Source: Ficedula albicollis
Lineage: Eukaryota; Chordata; Aves; Passeriformes; Muscicapidae
Length of the DNA: 64,000 nt
Direction of reading: 5' to 3'
NCBI RefSeq assembly: GCF_000247815.1
Contig: NC_021675.1
Coordinates: 69,987,293 to 70,051,292, forward strand
In this document: positions 28,379 through 41,075 of the stretch, piece after piece
Layout of the letters: each line of letters starts with the position of its first letter
Position numbering within the stretch: position 1 is the stretch's first letter
Notes under the pieces: model-generated
Told to the model about the DNA's origin: nothing
Databases searched by the model: none
What the model saw: only the letters and a program-made list of their open reading frames with translations
Translations under genes and position numbers: made by a program

Positions 28379-31204
28379 AGAGAAAAAGCCCCTCAAGTTC
28401 CACAAGCAGCTTCAAAGCCCAACAGGGTTTTCCTCGCTGCTAGAGTGGATTCAGAGCCCATCGTGCCCGTGGAACTCACAGGAAAAAAAAACCTCCTGGT
28501 TCTCTCTCCTTGAGGTGACACCCTCCCCCAGCCATGGGACAGGGGGGACACGAGGGGCAGGGATGCACAGAGCACCCCAATGAAGCCACTACAGCTTCAC
28601 ACCTCGAGATCCCTGCACCAGGAGGGGACATTTGGTGGCACAAAAGGCATTTCAAGGGACGTGTCAAGCACAGGTACCAAAGGGCTGGGGGGCAGCAATG
28701 CAGCAGCTCCTTGTGGAGCAGGAGGATTCAGCACATCCTCCATGGATTCACCAAGAGCACAGAGTCCCTACAGACCCACAGTCTCAGGTTTGAGAGCCCA
28801 TCCCTTCAAACCAACAGCAACTTAAAGGAATTTTTTACTCTGAAATGAGTAAAACAACAACTAGTGAAAAGCAATGCAACAGCACAACTCAACAGTGGGA
28901 CTGAGTTACTCTCCCCACTGCCACATTTACCAAAACTGAGCTCTTTTAATGCTACTAGCCCAGCACATGTTCTTCAAATTAATTTGCATCAGCAGCATTC
29001 CCACCACCTGCAGAAGGGGATAAATAAAGCCCTCACTGCCTTTAGGAAGCAGCTCAGTATCTTTATAATCATATTTTTGCAGACTACTGATGCCAGCAGG
29101 GATTTAGTGACTCTCACTGAACAGTGGCGAAGGAAGGAGTCTGAAAACAGTTTTTTTTCCTCCAGCCTAACACCTCCCTTTTCCATGAGAGGGAAGAAAG
29201 AATAACCAGCTGGACAAGCTGTTCTGAGGTAGAGAATTTCCATCCTACAGTGACCATCCAGTCCAGCTGATAGATTAGATCTGCCTTCTGCAACCCTTTC
29301 TGGACAGGAAAAACTGTCCCAGAGGGATCTGGAGGCTTCTAGCTTCCTTCTCAGTCTTTACAAAGCAGAAAGGGAAGCTTTTAAGCATTTGATAGCCAAA
29401 GTAAGAAGCCTGAAATCACCTGCAAGTTTACTAAGACAACCATTCCATGAAAAAAATTCCAAGTAGACCATGAGGTTTTGGCATGTTTTACTGCCATGAG
29501 GCAGAGGAACAGGAAAGGACCAGTGCAAGGGAATTTTGACTCACTGGCAGGGAAGTTTTCCAACATTAAACCTGTCCAACACCAGTCTGGTCATCATCTC
29601 CTGGGAGATCATTCTTCCTGCACAAACCAGAAAACCCCAAAGGTTGTCATGTAAAAAACAAGGGGGGGTTTGATGAGTTTTACTCCTTTTTAATAGAGGA
29701 GAGTTGGAAGAAAAACAAGTGATTCTTATCTCTGAATTCAGTGTTTCACTGTCAGTCCTGTCAGTGCCAGAATATAAAATTATTTCCTTGCTGCAGGAAA
29801 GATCTCCACATGCAAAGAGATGCAAGACTCCATAATATCTATGTTGCATTTATTTTGTAGTCAGCCCATCATACTCCCCTTTCCTCATTCTCCACCTGAG
29901 GCTGCAGAACTATGGAAAATATCTTTTCATGCTGTTGTTGCCTCTTAGCCCAGTGAGCAGAAACAACTTTTACCCACCAAAACGACCAAACCCAACCATG
30001 ATTTGCCACTTTGGGAGCTGCAGTTCAGAGCTGTCCACCACGACAGGCTGGTGTCTGCTGGGCTGCAGCTCCTGTTTCTGCAGAATTCACAACTCCTGCT
30101 CCCTGTCCTTCCCTTCCAGGCTGTATTTTGGGGTGTCCTGGCTGAAGAGAAGGAGCAGACTTCAAAGAGCCACCTCCAACAAGTGCTGGCACCTTCTCAT
30201 CTATTCTCTCACAGACAGGCTGGCTCCTGGCTGGAAATGCTGGGAAAACAGGTAGAAATGACTGAAATTAAAGCAGACAGTAACTTGAGAGTCATTTCCT
30301 TCTCTGGGGAGCTCCCACATGCCCTGCCCTTTCCCCAGCCTCAAGTCCCAGGATGTGGCAAGAGATTACACCCAAGGACGGAATAAAACACGTCAGGAAC
30401 ACAATTCCTTTATCACAACATTCTGTCCTTCCTTTTTCTGGGGATGGTCCACACCCCCAAGAGTGCAACCAGTTTGAAATATCCCCAAGGGTGGGTTTGT
30501 GGAAGGAGCCTCAGTGTAATTTCTGAGCTTTCAGCACCAGAACCACCAAAACAAGGGGTTTTCTGAGAAAGGGAATAAAAGCAGTGCATTCCCTTGCTCT
30601 GGTGTAACACCCACCACAGAGCAGCTCTGAATGAAACCAAACATTCTTGGTAGTCCAAGGTCTTTGCTGTCTCCCCCGTGAAGAAAACAGATGAGAAAAA
30701 TAATGGATTTCAAACCCTCTGCAGAGCTCCAGTGTCTGAGAAACTCCAGCAGACTGATATGAGAAAAAGCAACAAGATTCAGCTCAGCCTGGCCTGCGAT
30801 TCCTGTTCCCACAGGAGAACGTGTTTACACCCTGATAAGCTGGGCAGCAGTTTGATTTCAGAGATGTTTTAGTTCCAGGGCAAGAAACAGCTCCTCTGTT
30901 TGCAGCATGTGCTTCCCCCAAGACAGCACCAGCCTCAGATGATTTTGTCTCTGGGCACTGAAGCCAGTTGAGAACCAGATAAGCAGCCAAAATTAGGGTC
31001 AGAGTGGATGTTATTCCACCAACTAATGTACGATGCTGTTCAGAGGAGGATCCTTGAGTGATTGAGTTCAGTGTCTCTCCACACAGCTCTAAGCTTTGGG
31101 AAGGAAAGGTCCAATGATGCTTTTTCCAGAGCAGCCCAAACTGACCTTCATCCCTTCCCAGGGACCAAACACACTGATCCTTCTTCCCAAAACTCCTGCA
31201 GGTA
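27567..31204. other. unique non-coding DNA
   Basis: Three and a half kilobases without a recognisable gene. An A50 run at 28327-28376 is preceded by (ac)n and could be a retroposon tail, though no SINE or LINE body is recognisable upstream. Smaller A/T runs lie at 28081-28099 and 29150. Confidence 0.5.
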
Positions 31205-31325
31205 TCAGGGAATTTGGGTTGGGTTGGAAGGGAAAAGCTCATCCCACTCCATCCCCTGCCATGAGCAGGGACACTTCCACTACCTCAGGTGGCTCCAAGT
31301 CCCATCCAACCTGACCTGGAGCTCT
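31205..31325 (-). repeat. CR1 LINE 3' fragment
   Basis: Reverse CR1 end: 'tttgggttgggttggaaggg', 'ccctgccatgagcaggg', 'aggtggctccaagtcccatc'. Confidence 0.85.
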
Positions 31326-32212
31326 TTCATATTTTTGTCTTTATACACAAACATGCCAAGCCCTCATTCAGCAGCTATAAGGTTATTCCCTAATAAAAGA
31401 AGAAAGTTTAGGTAAGAAGCTGCATTCACATCTTCATCTCCTTGTCCATGCAGATCACTTCAGGCTGCTTGAGGACCCCTCCTCCCAGCTCATGGGGGAC
31501 ATGAATCCATCCCTTCAGCTCCTTCTCTGCCCATCACACCGAGGCACCCCCTGAACTGCTGCCAGGAACAGGGGACCAAACAGAGGCAGCATTTGGAAGG
31601 AGAAAACCAGGGAGGGCTGCTGCCCTGGCATGGTTGTTTTCAGCCTGGAGACACAAAGCAAACACTCTCAAAGCTTTTTGACAGAGTGTTTGCCTGCCAT
31701 TACAAGTATTTATTGATTACAGACTGAAACACCACAGCAGTCCATTGCCAGCACCTTCTGGCTCCAGGACTCCTCTCCAGCTTAGCCAGGCTGGTCTCGT
31801 GCTTGCTGCACCTGAACTCTCACAGTCAGAACGTTCCCTGCACTCTAAAACGATGCTCACACTCCACTAAGTACCAAAAGTTCATTGTGGTAATGTTGGG
31901 TGAGTGATGCAAATCCCCCCAGGGCTTCTCTCACCTCCCTGGGATGAGGCATTCAGTGCCCAGCAGATTGGGATGGGGATGTTCCATCCCGGGGATATTC
32001 CACCCTGGTCCACACTGATAAATGAGCAAGAAATCCTCACTGAGGGCTTGAGCTGAGTTTGTGACCCAGCTTTGTGGGATTTCACCACAAGCAGCTCTGC
32101 CCACACATCACATCCCTGGTTTCTTTTCCCCAGCAGGAGGAAGGAGAAGGGAATTCTGTCCTATCAGAGATAGCAAAACCAATTCAGGCACAACCTGAGA
32201 GAGTTCCAGAAG
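31326..32212. other. unique non-coding DNA
   Basis: No gene or repeat recognised. Confidence 0.5.
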
Positions 32213-32325
32213 TGTTTGGCCAAGGCTCTCAGGCACAGGGTGGGATTCTTGGGCCAGGAGTTGGACTTTGATAATCCTTGTGGGCCCCTTCCAACTCAGA
32301 ATATTCTGCAATTCAATGATTTAAA
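32213..32325 (+). repeat. CR1 LINE 3' fragment (diverged)
   Basis: Forward CR1 tail: 'ggccaggagttggactttga', 'taatccttgtgggcccct', 'tccaactcagaatattctgc'. Confidence 0.7.
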
Positions 32326-34080
32326 TTCTATCCGAGCAAGGTGAGATCTGACAGCTCTAGAAAAATCTAGAAAAATAAGAAAGTCTTATCCCTTCTTGCC
32401 CAAGGAACATCCTGCAGCTCAGGAAAGTCTGGCCCAATTTGTGGTTGATTCCAGCCCATATCCAGCTCATCCCTGCCCGGATCTGGTGTGGGCTGGGACA
32501 CCAGGCTGCCTCCAGCCTCACTCATTGAAAAGGTTGAAATCACTGAGTGGCAGTGTCCCCATCACACCAAACACCCTGAGGTGCTGACAGCACCATCCTG
32601 GCTGGATTCGAGGTCATTATCTGACTTTCTGAAAGACTAAAAGGTTCACCTGGCACATTTCCTCTGTGATCACCAGCAAGAAATAGGAACTGTGAGGGAA
32701 GAGTTGAGCAAGCCCTGTGAAAAGCATGAGGAGCAGGATGCAGACAGCCAAAGGCTCAGCCCCTCTCCTTGCAACATCCACCCAGGGTGAGTGTTCCTGG
32801 CCACAATTCCCAAACAAACATCCCATTAAGGTTTTGGTTCCACAGAGAAAGCAAAAGCCTGGAGCTGTGTTGCTGCCAGCCTTTGAACACAGTGGGAGTC
32901 ACTGGTGATGGCTATGGAGGGGGAGAAAGGGCATCTCAAGAGCCTAAAAACAGCTCTTTCCACTCATCCATAAATCTGCTGCAGCCCAGAGTCCTAGATT
33001 GGATAAAAACTACCAATAAATACCCATTAAGGAGCTTTTGCAGCTTCCCAGCCTATGGAGAGGCTTCCTAAGGTGCCCTCCAAGTCTGGATTCCAAGGAT
33101 CTTGAGTTTAAGGTCTCTACAGCTCATGTGCCCCTCACAGGAGGGCTCACTCATCCTCTGAGGTCATTACAGCATCTCCAAAAATCCTGCAGCAGGGAGA
33201 CCTACAGCTCTGCATTGTGTCAACAAGAACAGTCACCTTGTGTTAGATTTTGAAGCAAAAAATCTCCATAATATTTCTTTTCCCCCCACCTTTGACCACA
33301 CTCTTCAGTCTCTTCCCTTGTGGCCTCGTGCAGGCTGGAGATTTTTTTTATTATTCCTTTTCCAGAAGCCATGATTTGTCTGGGTAAGGCAGAAACTTCT
33401 CCCTGCACTCGCAGTAACAAAAAGAACCCTAAATCAAAGGGAGATCAGATCATCCAGAGCCCTTCAGATCTCTAGCAGCACAAAAAAAAAGCCAGGATCA
33501 GCTGTGGCCTGGAGCAACACAAGCTTCACAGGCTGTTTCAGGGAGGTTAAGCAAATTTGGCTCAATAACACAAGTTTATGCCCCTCTCCTCCCTGTAAAT
33601 CATGCCCCAGTCACGACATTGGAGCCCAGATTAAAGAAGACAGGGTTGATTAGCACCACAAAACTCAAAAGAGGTTAAATAATTATCCAGTCATTATCCC
33701 AACAGAATACTTGCGGCTAACACGGACAAACAAAAAAAAATAATAACAAAGTTTGGTGCTTGATGAAGCAACAGCACCTCTGCTCCGGAGAGAGGTGATT
33801 TGCAGTGATTTCAACCATCTGGAAGAGTTTCTTCAGGAGGCACAAAGCAGAGCAGCCCAGAAGAACAGAACAGGGAGCTCTGGGGGAAGAAGCAGCCGAG
33901 GTGCTTTGAAGCAGGTGAAGGATTCCCTATCAGAGGGAGAGACACAATAATTCCAATAAATCATCCCTGAGAACAGGCTGATGTGGGGTGGGATCAGGGC
34001 AGGAAAAGCACAAATCCCCTCCAGGCTGCACAATTCCTACACTTCCCAGCCAGAGCTCTCACAGTGGCATTTCCCTTCCC
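32326..34080. other. unique non-coding DNA
   Basis: Small A runs (33480, 33732). No gene or repeat recognised. Confidence 0.5.
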
Positions 34081-34227
34081 AGGATGGGATGGGAGTCCTG
34101 GGAGTGGGGTGGGGACACCCCAGCTGGGGTGACCAGGTGTCTTGGGTTGCAGTTCAGGATGTGTCCAGCAATGTGTGAATGGGAGTCCTGGAAATGGGGT
34201 GGGGACACCCCAGCTGGGGTGACCAGG

Positions 34228-35206
<979 letters not shown>

Positions 35207-35211
35207 CCAGG

Positions 35212-35850
35212 CAGCCCCCAAGATCCAAGAGACCCCAAGGCTGCCACAACCCTCCTCTTAACGAGGTTACAATCCTGGGATGTGGTTTGTTGGCACAGGA
35301 AAAGGGGACAGCAATTCTCTACCTGCATCCCTCAGAGCTGGAAGCTCTCTGTAAATTCAGCAATTTTTGGGTGGGTTCCAAGGACTTTTCATGAACAGCT
35401 CTCAGCCAGTCCAAACTTTTGAGGATCCCAGGCATGGCCAGCTTGGACTGCTGCCTGTGCACCTGAACCAGGAGCAGGGAGGATGCTGCAGGACCAGTGG
35501 GCTCTGGAATTATCCAGAATATCCCAAAATCCCTCCACCTCCTCCTTCAGCCACCCTGGAGCAGAAACCTCAGCCCCAGCTGCACTCCCCACATCTGACC
35601 CACAGGGCACTCTCCACTCCAACAAAATAAAAAATCCCCATCACACTGATTGTGGCTTTTCAAGGCACCAAGAGCCAGCCCACGCTGGGACAAGCCCTCC
35701 TTCTGCTCCATAGGCTCTCTGATCCCAAGGGAAAGCAGAAAAGGACAAGCTGAGCAGATTTCCCATTTTCTCACCATCCCAAATCAGTGCTTGTCACCAG
35801 TCCTGCCATCACCACCTCCCCTGGGCGAGCCTGACTATGGCTGTGGGACA
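35212..35850. other. unique non-coding DNA
   Basis: No gene or repeat recognised. Confidence 0.5.
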
Positions 35851-35980
35851 CTACACCACCTTATCCTAACCTAGAAATGGTTTTGGATTTTTTTTTGTTT
35901 CTCCACCACCTTATCCTAACCCAGAAATGGTTTTTTTTTTTTTTTGCTTCTCCACCACCTTATCCTAATCCAGAAGTGGA
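35851..35980. repeat. three-copy ~50-bp tandem repeat with T tracts
   Basis: Units start at 35851, 35901 and 35950 with 'ctccaccaccttatcctaac' (or a variant), each followed by 'cagaaatgg' and, in units 1 and 2, a T run. Confidence 0.9.
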
Positions 35981-36588
35981 TCCTTTCAGCATCTCCTGAG
36001 GAGACCCCCCCCAGCTCCTGAGCATCAAAGAAAAAAGGGTTGGAGGAGATTAAGACAAAGATAAAGCCAAGTTCAAGAGGGGAATAGAACAACAGGAGCA
36101 AAACTTAATTCTCGGCACCCCCAGCAATGCATCTGGATATTGTTCCTCCTCTTCCCAATGGCCTGTGGCTCCTTCCTTGCCTGGATAAACCCAAAACCCC
36201 AAATCCCATTCTTTTTTTTCCCCACAGACAGTGGACAGGGGCTATCCCCACCAGGATAGAAACCTACAGCTGAAAACAGCAAATCCCTATTAATCTTCCT
36301 GGCTCATGGGGATGGAGAGAAAAGAAGAAGAATAAAAATAAAAAGAAGTTAACCATGCACAAGAAATGATGACATTTTTCACAAAACAAGTTTGTCCGTA
36401 AGGCAGATCCCAGTTAAGGGTGTCAGTTTGGAGTGTGACAATATTCCCAACACAAACACATTCTGTCACATGGAATTCTTGGATATAATCAAGTGGCTGG
36501 CAGGGGGAGCAGAGCCTGCTCTCGAGGCTTTGAGATGAGCCCCAGGCACAAAATAAATGCATCTGCTGCTTTTAAACATGGATATTAC
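35981..36588. other. unique non-coding DNA
   Basis: No gene or repeat recognised. Confidence 0.5.
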
Positions 36589-36760
36589 AGAATCATGGAA
36601 TTAATTGGGTTGGAAGGGACCTTAGAGACCATCCAGTGCCACCTTCCACTGTCCCAGGTTGCTCCAAACTCCATCCAGCCTGGCCTTGGACACTTCCAGG
36701 GATCCAGGGGCAGCCACACCCTCACAGTCAATAATTCCTTTTCAAATCCCTGCTCTAAAG
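36589..36760 (-). repeat. CR1 LINE 3' fragment
   Basis: Reverse CR1 end: 'cagaatcatggaattaatt', 'gggttggaagggaccttaga', 'ccagcctggccttggacact', 'tccagggatccaggggcagc', with a deletion of the 'catgggcaggg' block. Confidence 0.9.
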
Positions 36761-37004
36761 CTGCTCCCTTGCAGAAAAACTCTCTATCCATAATAGATTT
36801 TAAGGTGCCTAAAAAAGCAATCTGGGCAATTTTTTCCCCAAGTGTTTCCCAGATTCAAAGAAATCTAAGCAGGTGTGGACAGAACGAAGCTCTCTGCAGC
36901 TAATTCATCTTCAGTTAAAAATCCCTCTCCACATTTCCCCGAATTTCTGCAGCCTGTAGCCCCAGATCCCAGCGCTGAGCAGCCTTGGAGGAGTTGTTTG
37001 GGCT
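36761..37004. other. unique non-coding DNA
   Basis: Nothing recognised. Confidence 0.5.
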
Positions 37005-37383
37005 TGTGGTGGGGCTGAGCCTGAGTGGGTGCCACAGCAGATCTGTCACCGCCCTCCCCAGCTGGACAAGGCAGAGAAAACACAACAAAAGGCTCAAGGT
37101 CGAGAGCAGGGCAGGCAGAGACCCCTCACTGGTTAAAACAAGGGAAATCCAGACTCAGTTCAGGGCAGCTTGTCTTATTTATTGCCAGTCAAATCAGAGG
37201 CGGGCAAGAAGTGAACCCAAATCTTAGAAACACCTTCCCCAAAGCCCTCCCTTCTTCCTGGGCTCCAGGAAAACATTGGTTCCATGGGACACAGGGAGAA
37301 TTCCAGCAGCTTCCCAAGGAAGCCACCCCTGCAGCCCTCAACTATCCCAACCCCACCACCTGTTTGTTGTTCCAAATGTCAGT
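37005..37383 (-). mobile_element. LTR fragment, second family (B)
   Basis: On the minus strand it reads 'ggctgcaggggtggcttcc', 'gggaagctgctggaattctc', a polyadenylation-like aataaa ('ctggcaataaataagaca') and an end near 'gccccaccaca'. These blocks in this order resemble avian ERV LTRs that I recall, with the polyadenylation signal in the 3' half. The 5' boundary next to the family A copy is uncertain. No internal viral genes. Confidence 0.5.
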
Positions 37384-37798
37384 TTTTCTCTGGGTAGGAA
37401 AGGCTTGGCTCCTGCCCTGGCTGGAGCATCTCCCATGGGATGATGGAATTTTATCAGCCATGCCCTGGGACTCAGTGGCCATGAACAGGAGATATCTCCT
37501 GGAGGGAGGATGGGCTGTGGGAAGATAAAGATGATTGCCCAGCTGGTTTAAAGCTGGCCCATGAGCAGATAATGTGTGCCAGGAGATCAGGGGCACTGCC
37601 CCACCCGGCTGCAGCAGATGGGGACAGTATCTCCTGGAGGGAGGATGGGCTGTGGGAAGATAAAGATGATTGCCCAGCTGGTTTAAAGCTGGCCCATGAG
37701 CAGATAATGTGTGCCAGGAGATCAGGGGCACTGCCCCACCCGGCTGCAGCAGATGGGACAGAACACACATTGCTGGACACATATTGCAACCCAAGACA
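37384..37798 (-). mobile_element. LTR family A fragment, inverted, with internal duplication
   Basis: Minus-strand copy of the element at 34228: it begins 'tgtcttgggttgcaatatgt' at 37798 and reaches 'aaattccatcatcccatggg'. An internal 135-bp segment is tandemly repeated (starting at 37493 and 37628 with 'tatctcctggagggagg'). It lies about 2.2 kb from the plus-strand copy in opposite orientation, forming a long inverted pair. Confidence 0.85.
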
Positions 37799-38682
37799 CC
37801 CTCCCAAACCATCAAGTGCAACCTTGGACCGTGTGGTTTGGCTCCTCTTGCCTCTGCCAGCGCTGCCCTAGGCCTTGCCCTGACATCTTCTGTTTCTCAG
37901 CAAAGCCTCCTGTGAGGTGACACACACACAATTTAAGAACCTCCCCAGGCTCACACATCATTGTCACAACCCCCTGCTCCATCTCAGCCTCATGGGGCCA
38001 CTTGGCCCCCAAACCCCCAGCCAGGATCCCTGGGCTAGAAGTGGTCCTGACCTGCCTGGCTGGACTGTGGAGGGAGAATTCTGAGATTCTTTTCACACAC
38101 CCCCAGTTCAAAGCCTGTCAGATGTGAAAATGGACTTTTAGCCAGAGCCCAAGTTTAAAAAAACTCAAATCTGGTGTATTTTTGCTATATCTGCTATATT
38201 CTAAATTAACAAGATGTATCACAAGGGAGAAGAGTCCACAGGGATTATAACACTCAGAGGAGTTTGTTCTCCAGTTGTAACACAGGGTGTTATCCCAGAG
38301 GTTAATTTTAGATTTTTAATAGGCAGAAATTCCTCCCATGGGAGCATTCTGGGAGGGAGTGCACACACAGACCTGTCTGCAATCCAGCATGGCTTGTGCA
38401 GTGCTTCAAACTTCAGAAGCTTCCATTTCAAAAGTTGTTTTGCATTTCAGCTCCAAGTTAATTTTGGTTGGAAAGAAGCACCGAGGCCAGAGAAGATGGA
38501 AGGAATGTTTGGGGCCAGAGCATCCAGGGGCATTAATTAATTAATTAATTAATTAACTGAAGGCCCATCAAGATGTGGCAACCACAGACAGCTTGTCCCT
38601 GTTGAACCATGAAGGGGATGCCCTGCTGTGGAAAATTCACACATCTTTTCATTCTCTCTGAGACTGGGGGCTCCAACACTTT
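37799..38682. other. unique non-coding DNA
   Basis: Includes an (aatt)n microsatellite at about 38534-38556. No gene recognised. Confidence 0.5.
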
Positions 38683-38815
38683 TCTGGACAACCCTTTCAG
38701 TGAGGAAATTTTCCCTAAAATCCAACCTGAACCTCCCCTGGCACAAGCTGAGGCCATTTCCCTGGGAGAAGAGCCTGACCCTCACCTGGCTCCACCCTCC
38801 TGTCCAAAATCCGTC
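38683..38815 (-). repeat. CR1-like fragment (diverged)
   Basis: Reverse CR1 interior words: 'cagtgaggaaattttcccta', 'aaatccaacctgaacctccc', 'ctgaggccatttccctggga'. Confidence 0.6.
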
Positions 38816-40540
38816 TGTGTTACCCAAGAGGAAAGCCCCAAATGTCCCATGGGACCTTCTCCCACTGTCATCCAAGAGGATCAGGCTGGTTCTGGTCAGC
38901 AGATTCTTGCTGCAAAGACTCAGCTCCCCAGAGGGAATTTCAGAGGTTGTTTTGAGGGCTGTGTGATGGAGATACAGCCTTACCCTGAAGGAGTCCTTCA
39001 GCAAAATTAAATTTTAAGTGCTCAGATGATACCAGTGTGGCTGTAGCAAGGTAATGCCTGTAACATAAGCAGGTAGTAAATTGTTGTCATTTAACACAAG
39101 CCTTGCTAACACCACAGTTCCCTAAGAATTGAACCTCAGGAGCAGACTGGATTCCTGATTTTGGAAGCATTACCTCAGAGATGAGCCACCACAGCAATGA
39201 TTTGACCTTCACACTCCTAAACCCAACTTTATGGAGAGCTTGGAGAGACCACCAGGGAGTCCCAGAGCTTGTTTCAGGCAGACAGAAGAGCTGGTAGACA
39301 TCAATATTTTCATTTTAAGGGTAGCCATGGACCTGCACCTGAGTGCTCCAGGCTCTCCACAATTTGTGCAGAAGTCAACAAGACACAAAACATGTTTTTT
39401 TTAAAACGTGTTTTCTCCTTCCCATCCACTCACATCAGCAGTGAAAGTAGACTTGTAAATAGTTCAGGCTATCTTGCAGCACTGTTTATTTTCTAAGAGG
39501 TTTTCAGGCAAAACAGGGTGGGTGTTAACTTTTTTTAATCCCCCTCTCTGCTTTTGCTAACACTTGGATGGAGAAGACTGTTTATTCATAGTAAGAACAC
39601 ATACACCAAAAAAAAAAAAAAAATCAAACAAAAAAAACCCACCCACCACAGATTAATTTTGATGCTGTCAGTGCCAGGTTGGCTCTTGGTTGGACTCTAG
39701 GTGCAGCTAAAATCACATGTATATAGAATTTTTTATCTGAAATCGTGTTGCAGATGTGTTTGAAGCTGCCCTGTCCAGACTTGTGTCAGACCCTGTCACC
39801 TCAAACAAGGTTGTTCCTTCTCACATCGTGTAGATAAAATAAAAACCAATAATCTTGGGGTTTTAGTCACTCAAGAAGCAGCTCATGCTTCAAAATCCCC
39901 CCAGGAAGTGAAAAGCAAGGCCAAGCTCTCAGCACTTGCTCTCCAGGACAACTTTTTCCAGATTCCCTTCAATTCTTTCACTCCAACCTTGCGAGCACAA
40001 GCAGAAGCTGCAGTGAAATGGGGGCTCAGCAGGGTCCCAGGGGCGTGCAGGCAGAGCTGGGATCCTGTGCTGGGCATTTAAACCCAGCCCATTCAGTAAT
40101 CCCCAGCCCCACCCCACATCTGCTGCAGCCACCGGAGCTGCTCTCCAAATTCCCAGCTCATGCTGCAAGAGCGCTCACCCAAGCAAATAAACTCACATTA
40201 TTCCCCTCCAAGACACACAGCTCTGCCACCTCCCCAGATCTCAGTATCAACCCAGCCTGTCCTTTCAGACCCCTCCAAAAACCTGTCACTGGCACATTCC
40301 CCCATCTGCAGAGCTGGAGAGCCCCAGCCCTGGCGTGCTCCTGACACCTGGGCGCTCTCCAGCTCGTTTTTATCTGCCTGTGAGCTTGGAGTCAAGGTCA
40401 GGGCTGCACTCACAGACCTTTTCTCCTCCAAGAAGCCCTGCTCTGCTCCGGGCAGTGCCTGCATCACACCTTCCCCATCCCTGACAGGGGCAGAGCTCCA
40501 GCACCATCAGGGTGCACAAACTGCTCAGCACAGTGCTGGA
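38816..40540. other. unique non-coding DNA
   Basis: A-rich tract at 39608-39638. No gene or repeat recognised. Confidence 0.5.
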
Positions 40541-41075
40541 GGAGGCTCCAGGGAGAACTTCCAGAGCCCAGAGGGGCTCCAGGAGAGCTGCAGAGGGGCT
40601 GGGGACAAGGGCTTGGCATGACAGGGCAAGGAGGAGTGGCCTTATACTGGAGGAAGAAAGTTTAGATTGGATGTTGGGAAGGAATTGTTCCCTGTGAGGG
40701 TGGTGAGGCCCTGGCACAGGGGAGGCTCCAGGGAGAACTTCCAGAGCCCAGAGGGGCTCCAGGAGAGCTGCAGAGGGGCTGGGGACAAGGGCTTGGCATG
40801 ACAGGGCAAGGAGGAGTGGCCTTATACTGGAGGAAGAAAGTTTAGATTGGATGTTGGGAAGGAATTGTTCCCTGTGAGGGTGGGCAGGCCCTGGCACAGG
40901 GTGCCCAGAGAAGCTGTGGCTGCCCCTGGATCCCTGGAATTGCCCAAGGCCAGGCTGGACAGAGTTTGGAGCACCCTGGGCTAGTGGAATGTGTCCCTGC
41001 CCATGGCAGGGGTGGGACTGGGTGCTTTTTAAGGTCCTTTCCAACCCAAACCATTCCATGACTCTGTGATAAGAT
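40541..41075 (+). repeat. CR1 LINE 3' fragment with 180-bp internal tandem duplication
   Basis: Forward CR1: 'ggaggctccagggagaactt' occurs at 40541 and 40721 (period 180, nearly identical). Then 'agagaagctgtggctgccc', 'ggccaggctggacagagttt', 'gtccctgcccatggcagggg' and the tail 'ccaacccaaaccattccatg' with 'actctgtgat'. The duplication lies in the upstream, less conserved part. Confidence 0.9.
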
